A stretch of DNA of 64,000 nt, from assembly GCA_051004735.1 (NCBI GenBank), contig JBPCKA010000069.1, forward strand, positions 1-64,000, read 5' to 3'. The notes under the pieces are model-generated. The model did not search any database, had not been told where the DNA came from, and was given only the letters and a program-made list of their open reading frames with translations. Source of the stretch: Euzebya sp051004735. Its GTDB lineage: Bacteria > Actinomycetota > Nitriliruptoria > Euzebyales > Euzebyaceae. This document shows positions 58,829 through 64,000 of this stretch, piece after piece; the stretch's first letter is position 1; each line of letters begins with the position of its first letter. A program made the translations under genes and the position numbers.

Positions 58829-61789
58829 TCAGTGCTCATGTGGGGCTCCGCCCCACGCCCCGGAACTGCGATGCCCCACGGGACCGTCAACGGCGAACGC
58901 CTCGGGCTGCGGTTTCAAGGGCCGGATAAGCCACCGGGGGCGCCGTTCACCGTTGGGTGAGGCGCTCAGTGCACTTCGCGTCTTGGCCATCCACTCCTCA
59001 TACACCTGCTGCGAGATCGCGGTGTCGACCTGAATGTCACCAGCCTGGTCCTGCGGTTGTGCCTTGGTGACCGTGACAGCCTGGTGCCAGCAGTGCTGGC
59101 CCGAGACCGGGTCGGGTTGCACCCCGAACGTCATGTTCTGGTGCACGCCGACGTCGGTCCACCAGATCCGGGCGGTATCAGGATCTGAGGAGTCAAACGG
59201 CCCGTGTCCTCCTCGCGGTGACATCGACCAACTACTGCCCTGCTGGTCCAACGACACCGTGGTGGTGTTCAATCGCTGGCCCTGGTCATGGCCGGTCAGA
59301 CGCCAGCGTCCCATGTGGTGACTGCATCCCACCACGCCCGGCCTGATGCCCTCGGTGACCCAGGCCTTGACCACGAAGTAGCCCATCCTGGTTCTCACCC
59401 GTACCAGATCGCCGGTTCTCACCCCAAGCGGTCCTGCCTGCTGCGGATGCAGCCACAGGGGGTTGGTGTGCGCCAACTCATCCAACCATTTGGAGTTGGA
59501 CGACCGGGTGTGGATCTGGGTGTTCACCCGAAACGTCGAGATCAACGGCACTTCGCCGGCCCGCAGATTCTCCGGATGGATGTGGCTCTTGATGTAGGTG
59601 GGGATGGCGAACTCTTCCCAGCCCCACTGCACCAGGGTCGCCGACCAGAACTCCAGCCGACCTGAGGGCGTCGGAAAGCCCTTCACGACCTGCCCGTCGA
59701 CCTCGACTCCCACCGGTCGTCGTCCCTGGCCATCACCCTCGGGCGTGCCCGTCGGTGCACTGTTGGTCGCCGCTGGTGCCGACGTTTTGGTGTAGACCCG
59801 TCCGTGCGGGTCGGTGGCGATGTCCTGCAACTCGGCGCGGTCGACCGGCTCGGCGTAGACCGGGCCGATCCCCTTTGCGATCTCAAAGGCCCCGTAGCGA
59901 CGCATGTACTCAAGGGGGGTGCGTCCTTCCGCTGCCGCCGCAGCCGGCAGGCCGGGGACGGAGTTGTCAAACATCCATCCGTAGTACTCATCAACGCCAA
60001 GCTTGGTCCCCGGCCGCGCTCTGGACTCGAAGTACTGCCGGATGCCCATGTCCCCGTCCGGATCGATGCGCCAGCTGAGCTCGATCCAGAACTCGTTCTC
60101 CTCCCACACCTCACCGGGGTTGACCTGCCGCGTGTCGGTGATGGTGTCCCCCCGTCGCTCCGCCGCGGCACGCAGCACCGGCTGACGGAAGCTGATCCAC
60201 TGACCGTCGTACTGCTCGTAGGAGGAGACGTCATGTCGTTCAGAGGCCAATCCCATCGGCAGGACGTAATCGGCGAAGTAGGCCGTTTCGTTCCAGGTCG
60301 GGGTCAGCGCGACGTGCATCCCGACCAGGTCGGGATCGCGCAGCGCCTGAATCCATCGGAAACCGTCAGGGTTGGTCCACACCGGGTTGTAGACCCGGGT
60401 GAAGTAGGTGTCGATGACCCCCCGTCCTTCCTGCAGGAAATGCGGCAGCAGGAATGACAGTTCGTTCTGCGCCATCGGAAACTCAAGGGGATAGGTCAGG
60501 TCGTTCCATACCGCTGGATGAGGGGTGGAATGGATGGGCGTGGCAACGAACTTGTTCCACGCGTTGGGGTAGGTCCCTCCGGGAACTGCGATCGAGCCGG
60601 TCAAGGCATTCAACAAAAACAGCGTCCGAGAGACCTGCCACCCGCCCTCGTTGCCGGCCGCTGCTGACCGCCAGTTGTGCGTCGACAGCCTGGAACCTGC
60701 CCCGGCGACCAGGTCGGCCACCCGTGCCAACTCCGTCGGGTCTATCCTGGCTTCCGCGGCGGCATAGTCGAAGGTGTAGGACGCATACAGGCTCTTGAGC
60801 ACCTGTTGGAAGTTGGCGAAGGTGGCGGCGGTCTCCGGATGGACGTTTGTCAGGTACTCATGCCAGTTCCACCATTTGCGCACGAATTCGCTGTCATAGG
60901 TGTCGGTCTGGATCAGGTGGTTGGCGATCGCCAGACAGACGGCTGCCTCGCTGCCCGGATAGGTGGCCAGCCAGTGGTCGGCATGGGTGGCGGTGTTGGA
61001 CAGCCGCACATCCATGACGATCATCTTCGCGCCGCGTTCCTTGGCCTCCATGATGCGTTGGGCGTGGGGGTTGAAGTAGTGGCCGGTTTCCAGGTGGGCT
61101 GAGATCAGCAGGATCACGTCGGCGTTGGCGTGGTCGGGGCTGGGCCGGTCGATCCCGCACCAGAACTGGTATCCCGCGCGGGCCCCGGACGAGCAGACGT
61201 TGGTGTGAGAGTTGTGCCCGTCCACACCCCAGGCACCCAGCACCCGCTCGGTGAACCCGTCTTCGCCGGGGCGGCCGACGTGGTACATCACCTCGTTGTT
61301 GCGCCCTTCGGTCAACGCCGCTCTGATCCGCTGGGCCAGGTCGTCCAGCGCCTGGTCCCAGCTGACCTGCTCCCACTGACCCGCACCCCGCTCACCCACC
61401 CGCTTCAGGGGATACAGGATGCGGTCGGGATCGGTGACCTGGTTGATCGTTGCCGGCCCTTTTGCGCAGTTGCGACCCCGGGAGCCGGGCTGTTCGGGGT
61501 TGCCCTCGAACTTTCTCACGCTCAAGGTGTCCGGATCGACGTAGGCCAGCAGGCCACAGGCGGACTCGCAGTTGAAGCAGGTGGTCGGGATCAGCATCGA
61601 CCGCTTCTCCACCCGCCGGGGCCACGCCCGCGAATCCAGTTCCACCCAGTCGTCCCACCGCTCCTTGGGAGGGAAGGCTGCCAGGTGGATTCGGCTGGCG
61701 CCTGGATAGAAGGTTTCGCCGCGCGCCTCTGTGTCTGCCCGCGCGGCTGACACCCGTTGGTTCAGGTCAGCAAGATCACGGTTGCGCAT
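58829..61789 (-). CDS. Molybdopterin-bis-MGD oxidoreductase, catalytic subunit (SoeA-like)
   Basis: A 986-aa DMSO-reductase-family enzyme. Cys71, Cys74, Cys78 and Cys108 (CFNCESACG; GRNCAKGPATINQV) bind a [4Fe-4S] cluster. Cys199 in NVCSSGARAGYQFW is the likely Mo ligand. TWNETAYFADYVLPMG and the C-terminal GDLVRVRTRMGYFVVKAWVT with HHMGRW complete the pterin-binding domains. There is no twin-arginine signal, so it faces the cytoplasm, as in sulfite-oxidising SoeA and unlike periplasmic PsrA or TtrA. The ATG ending at 61789 shares one base with the stop of the upstream FeS/NrfD gene (TGATG). A 40-residue Ala/Thr/Gly-rich insert lies near residue 690. Substrate assignment is inference. Confidence 0.88.
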   Translation of the reverse strand: MRNRDLADLNQRVSAARADTEARGETFYPGASRIHLAAFPPKERWDDWVELDSRAWPRRVEKRSMLIPTTCFNCESACGLLAYVDPDTLSVRKFEGNPEQPGSRGRNCAKGPATINQVTDPDRILYPLKRVGERGAGQWEQVSWDQALDDLAQRIRAALTEGRNNEVMYHVGRPGEDGFTERVLGAWGVDGHNSHTNVCSSGARAGYQFWCGIDRPSPDHANADVILLISAHLETGHYFNPHAQRIMEAKERGAKMIVMDVRLSNTATHADHWLATYPGSEAAVCLAIANHLIQTDTYDSEFVRKWWNWHEYLTNVHPETAATFANFQQVLKSLYASYTFDYAAAEARIDPTELARVADLVAGAGSRLSTHNWRSAAAGNEGGWQVSRTLFLLNALTGSIAVPGGTYPNAWNKFVATPIHSTPHPAVWNDLTYPLEFPMAQNELSFLLPHFLQEGRGVIDTYFTRVYNPVWTNPDGFRWIQALRDPDLVGMHVALTPTWNETAYFADYVLPMGLASERHDVSSYEQYDGQWISFRQPVLRAAAERRGDTITDTRQVNPGEVWEENEFWIELSWRIDPDGDMGIRQYFESRARPGTKLGVDEYYGWMFDNSVPGLPAAAAAEGRTPLEYMRRYGAFEIAKGIGPVYAEPVDRAELQDIATDPHGRVYTKTSAPAATNSAPTGTPEGDGQGRRPVGVEVDGQVVKGFPTPSGRLEFWSATLVQWGWEEFAIPTYIKSHIHPENLRAGEVPLISTFRVNTQIHTRSSNSKWLDELAHTNPLWLHPQQAGPLGVRTGDLVRVRTRMGYFVVKAWVTEGIRPGVVGCSHHMGRWRLTGHDQGQRLNTTTVSLDQQGSSWSMSPRGGHGPFDSSDPDTARIWWTDVGVHQNMTFGVQPDPVSGQHCWHQAVTVTKAQPQDQAGDIQVDTAISQQVYEEWMAKTRSALSASPNGERRPRWLIRPLKPQPEAFAVDGPVGHRSSGAWGGAPHEH

Positions 61790-63342
61790 CACGCCAGTGG
61801 GACGGATTGACCGGCTTGGACATACGCGTGCTCGAAGGCCAGCAGCCCGGCCAGCGCGATGGCACCACACGCCAAGGGGGCCAGCGGCGCGGCCACGGCG
61901 ATCAGACTGCAGACCACACCCGTCCAAAACAGCGGAGCGAAGCGTCCCGCGGTCAGGTGGTGCGACGCCAGTCGGGCATGGGCGGTGACATGCGGCAAGC
62001 TGACCTCACCAGCGATCATCAGCAGGTGCACCGCCGCGGCCACGGCCAGGGTCCAGCTGATCGCTGTGCGGACCTCAGGGGTGTCTGTGAACCCGGTCAG
62101 CGCCAGAGTCCCGGCACCGGCAAGAACCGCCTGCACCGCGAAATGGGGAGCTAACAAGGGGTTTTGCCACAGGTCGCGGCCCTTGGCCTGGGCAAACAGA
62201 AACGCGGTGTAGACGGCCGTGGCCACGGACAGCGGGATACCCGGCGCGATCAGCGCAGTTCCGAGTCGGTCTACCCTCAGCATGCTTGCCACCAGGTGCA
62301 GGCCCAGGACCGCGCCGTACGCACCGATGATCACTCCCCCGCGCACCAGCCACGAGCGCCATTGCGGCCGGGTGAAGATGAAATAGAAACGGCTGGGATG
62401 CTCCAGATCCCAGATCAGCAGAGCTCCGGTCACCGCCAGGGCACCGGCAGAGATGAGCGGCACCGTCAGGCGCCACAGGGTCGAGGCGGGGTCAAGGACC
62501 CCCAGCACCACCAAGACCGCGGCGACAAGATAGACACCCGCGGCGATCGACTTGGTCCAGGTATAGGCACCCACCCGCCAGTCCCACGGCACGCTGTGGC
62601 CAACATCATGGGACAGCAGGGCGGCTGCCGCCGAGGTCTGGTGACCTGCGGGTGCGCCGGAGTTGATCTGGCGGGAATCGGTGGGGGCCTGCTGAGCCCA
62701 GGCGAAGATGTCGCCGTCGGGTTGCACTGCCGCCAAAGGATCAAGCGTGGCCTGGTGGGCACCCTTGTAAAACAGCTTCGGACTGGTGCCCTTCTCGGGT
62801 CGTCGGACCTGCACCGGTTCGCGCCCCACGATCTGGCTGACCTTTGACAGCGGGTTGTGCTGGTCGCCCACCAGGATCGCCTCGACGGGACAGACGGTGA
62901 CGCAGGCGGGTTCCAACCCCACATCCAGCCGGTGAGCGCAGAAATTGCACTTCTCCGCTGAGTGGTCTGAAGGATTGATGAAGATCGCGTCATAGGGACA
63001 AGCGGCCATACATGCCTTGCAACCGATACACGATTGCTTGTCAAAGTCCACGATTCCGTCGGACCGCTTGAACATCGCGGAGGTCGGACACGCCGTCATG
63101 CATGGTGCATCAACGCACTGGTTGCACCGGTTCACCTGGAACGCACGACGGGCCTGTGGGAACTCCCCGACGTCAACGGATTTCACGTAGGTCCGCGACA
63201 CCCCGACAGGGACCTCGTTTTCTGATTTGCAGGCGGTGGTGCACGCATGGCAGCCGATGCACTTGGTCTGATCGATCACCTTGACCCAGCTTTGTGGCCG
63301 GGCGGCCGCTTGGGTCAAGGGATGCAGCGGCAGCAGTTCCAC
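61789..63342 (-). CDS. Fused 4Fe-4S ferredoxin and NrfD-type membrane subunit (SoeB-SoeC-like)
   Basis: A 517-aa fusion. Residues 1-200 are a DmsB-type ferredoxin with four Cys groups for four [4Fe-4S] clusters: KCIGCHACTTACKSEN, CNQCVDAPCMTACP, CIGCKACMAACPYD and CNFCAHRLDVGLEPACVTVC. A linker (about 200-255) leads to eight or so hydrophobic helices typical of NrfD/PsrC (WTKSIAAGVYLVAAVLVVLG; DLEHPSRFYFIFTRPQWRSW). The lack of a signal peptide puts the clusters in the cytoplasm. Electrons would pass between the Mo subunit and the quinone pool. In most systems these are two separate genes; joining them enforces 1:1 assembly. It is upstream of and coupled to the Mo subunit gene. Confidence 0.9.
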   Translation of the reverse strand: MELLPLHPLTQAAARPQSWVKVIDQTKCIGCHACTTACKSENEVPVGVSRTYVKSVDVGEFPQARRAFQVNRCNQCVDAPCMTACPTSAMFKRSDGIVDFDKQSCIGCKACMAACPYDAIFINPSDHSAEKCNFCAHRLDVGLEPACVTVCPVEAILVGDQHNPLSKVSQIVGREPVQVRRPEKGTSPKLFYKGAHQATLDPLAAVQPDGDIFAWAQQAPTDSRQINSGAPAGHQTSAAAALLSHDVGHSVPWDWRVGAYTWTKSIAAGVYLVAAVLVVLGVLDPASTLWRLTVPLISAGALAVTGALLIWDLEHPSRFYFIFTRPQWRSWLVRGGVIIGAYGAVLGLHLVASMLRVDRLGTALIAPGIPLSVATAVYTAFLFAQAKGRDLWQNPLLAPHFAVQAVLAGAGTLALTGFTDTPEVRTAISWTLAVAAAVHLLMIAGEVSLPHVTAHARLASHHLTAGRFAPLFWTGVVCSLIAVAAPLAPLACGAIALAGLLAFEHAYVQAGQSVPLA

Positions 63343-63422
63343 ATTCGCTCCTGGCTGGACCTGCCCGGGGTGAACGCGGCAGATGTACGTACATTAACGT
63401 GTCCGCACTATTGCGAAGCAGA

Positions 63423-63435
63423 TGACACTGTGTCA
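63423..63435. promoter_or_regulatory. Palindrome over a putative -35 box of the Mo-enzyme operon
   Basis: TGACACTGTGTCA is a 13-bp inverted repeat (6-bp arms, 1-base centre). On the minus strand the same bases give TTGACA, followed after 17 bases by CAATAG, a plausible -35/-10 pair pointing toward the FeS/NrfD gene that starts at 63342. A bound dimer would cover the -35 box. The half-site is only loosely like a Crp/Fnr site. Confidence 0.45.
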
Positions 63436-63475
63436 AGGATCTTCTCTGCATGGCACCGCGCACACGTGCCTAACG

Positions 63476-63784
63476 TCAGCCCACCAGGGCCGCCACCACC
63501 GCGCCCGCGACGACGATGCCCAGCAGGGCAAAGGCAATTGCCGCGTATCGGTAATCGCGACGCTGGACCCATCTGACGCCAAGCCAGCAGACACGGCCCA
63601 ACGGCACCACGACGACCACGCCCACGGCGGCCCACGCCGCTGCCTTCCCCCAGGATCCGGGAAGAACAGCGCCCACGACTCCAAGGATGAGTGCAGCCGC
63701 GGTGGCGACCTGCAGCGCCCTGGCCATCACGCCGTTGGCCTGCGGTTGGATCTCGAAGGGTTCGTCCTGACGTACCCCGCTCAC
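63476..63784 (-). CDS. DUF1634-like small membrane protein
   Basis: A 102-aa protein from the GTG that overlaps the upstream TauE/SafE stop (GTGA, 63781-63784). Three hydrophobic segments are seen: VATAAALILGVVGAVLPGSW, AAWAAVGVVVVVPLGRVCWL and IAFALLGIVVAGAVVAALVG, with the motif RVxW-x6-RRDYRY before the last helix. DUF1634 proteins commonly accompany TauE/SafE anion exporters and have this layout. It is probably an accessory subunit of the exporter. It is transcribed toward the Mo-enzyme operon, 133 bases upstream of it. Confidence 0.7.
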   Translation of the reverse strand: MSGVRQDEPFEIQPQANGVMARALQVATAAALILGVVGAVLPGSWGKAAAWAAVGVVVVVPLGRVCWLGVRWVQRRDYRYAAIAFALLGIVVAGAVVAALVG

Positions 63785-64000
63785 ACGGTGACCCACAGCA
63801 GCACGGCCACAGCGAGCAGGACGATGCCCAGTCCCGCTCTGATCCAGGCCGTTGGAACCAGGCTCTGCAGTCGGGCGCCCGCTTGTCCGCCGATCAGGCT
63901 TCCCGCGATCACCGCAGCCGCGTCCTGCGGCTGGATCCTGCCCTGTAGGACAAAGACCACCAGGCCTGCGGCGGCGGTCACCCCGATGGTGAAGGTGGTC
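63781..64000 (-). CDS. TauE/SafE-family sulfite/anion exporter (C-terminal part)
   Basis: The frame is open at the right window edge and gives the last 72 residues: TTFTIGVTAAAGLVVFVLQG, then the helix AAVIAGSLIGGQAGARLQSL, VPTAWIRAGLGIVLLAVAVL and LWVTV. The IAGSLIGGQAGARL segment is the hallmark of the second TauE/SafE repeat (PF01925). Members export sulfite, sulfoacetate or related anions. Together with the Mo enzyme downstream it points toward sulfur oxyanion metabolism. Confidence 0.8.
   Translation of the reverse strand, partial: TTFTIGVTAAAGLVVFVLQGRIQPQDAAAVIAGSLIGGQAGARLQSLVPTAWIRAGLGIVLLAVAVLLWVTV

Noticed and set aside
1..64000. CRISPR arrays or rRNA genes
   Set aside because: No regularly spaced identical repeats and no rRNA core sequences were seen anywhere in the window.

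Overview
This 64 kb window comes from a high-GC actinobacterium. It carries MshC and Mca, two enzymes of mycothiol metabolism, together with a class II DAHP synthase, a DUF2342 protein, DivIVA, an MreB-like actin and cell-wall-binding-repeat-2 (CWB2) proteins. Genus cannot be read from the sequence. The mix of Mo-enzyme respiration, crotonyl-CoA carboxylase/reductase and CWB2 proteins would suit a deep-branching actinobacterial class, but that is inference. There is no rRNA and no CRISPR array. One tRNA gene (initiator Met) is present.

Layout. 1-3.2 kb is a decayed accessory patch: the end of an SLC12-like permease, a frameshifted small gene, a VapBC-type toxin-antitoxin pair with a perfect 16-bp operator-like palindrome, and a Fic gene that has lost its catalytic core. 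3.2-14.1 kb is a minus-strand housekeeping block (tRNA-fMet, UPF0182, DivIVA, lipoprotein, large histidine kinase, MreB-like actin, a 57-aa membrane protein, MoaE, an SDR protein). 14.1-15.9 kb holds a DUF2342 protein with a damaged HExxH motif, then an AT-rich gap with four DnaA-box-like sites and an 81-bp nested inverted repeat. 15.9-27.9 kb has crotonyl-CoA carboxylase/reductase, a kinase/regulator pair divergent from an HtrA protease (resembling MprAB-PepD), a GroES-like protein, malic enzyme, RNase HII, a candidate small RNA, MshC and EttA. 27.9-35.1 kb is again accessory: IS110 and TnpB remnants, a VanX-like dipeptidase, a 1190-aa STAND regulator with two SARP-type modules, a frameshifted CWB2 protein and a cyclase remnant.

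35.2-40.5 kb is the most unusual locus: a tightly coupled operon of a CBS-domain protein, a 1104-aa fusion of an indoleamine-dioxygenase-like heme domain with a P450-reductase-type FAD/NAD(P)H module and a cytochrome b5 domain, and an acyl-CoA ligase. The fusion places on one chain the kinds of partners (reductase and cytochrome b5) reported to reduce animal IDO. Next come the aromatic amino-acid genes tyrA, aroG and aroH (41.0-44.0 kb). A decayed second copy of aroH lies 4 kb away, and an IS21 remnant, ferritin, a ferredoxin and a secreted CWB2 metalloprotease lie between the two copies.

48-58 kb holds a Ser/Thr kinase, a truncated DUF1353 gene, a glycosidase-like protein, a MoCF/CinA-N protein, Mca, a coupled pair of zinc acyl-hydrolase and GCS2 ligase, CsbD, small basic proteins and an (alpha/alpha)-barrel protein. 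The right end (57.8-64 kb) is a minus-strand respiratory cluster: TauE/SafE exporter, DUF1634 protein, fused ferredoxin-NrfD subunit, cytoplasmic-type Mo-bis-MGD oxidoreductase, TorD-like chaperone and an orphan LuxR HTH. This gene set fits a SoeABC-like sulfite-oxidising enzyme best, but the substrate is unproven.
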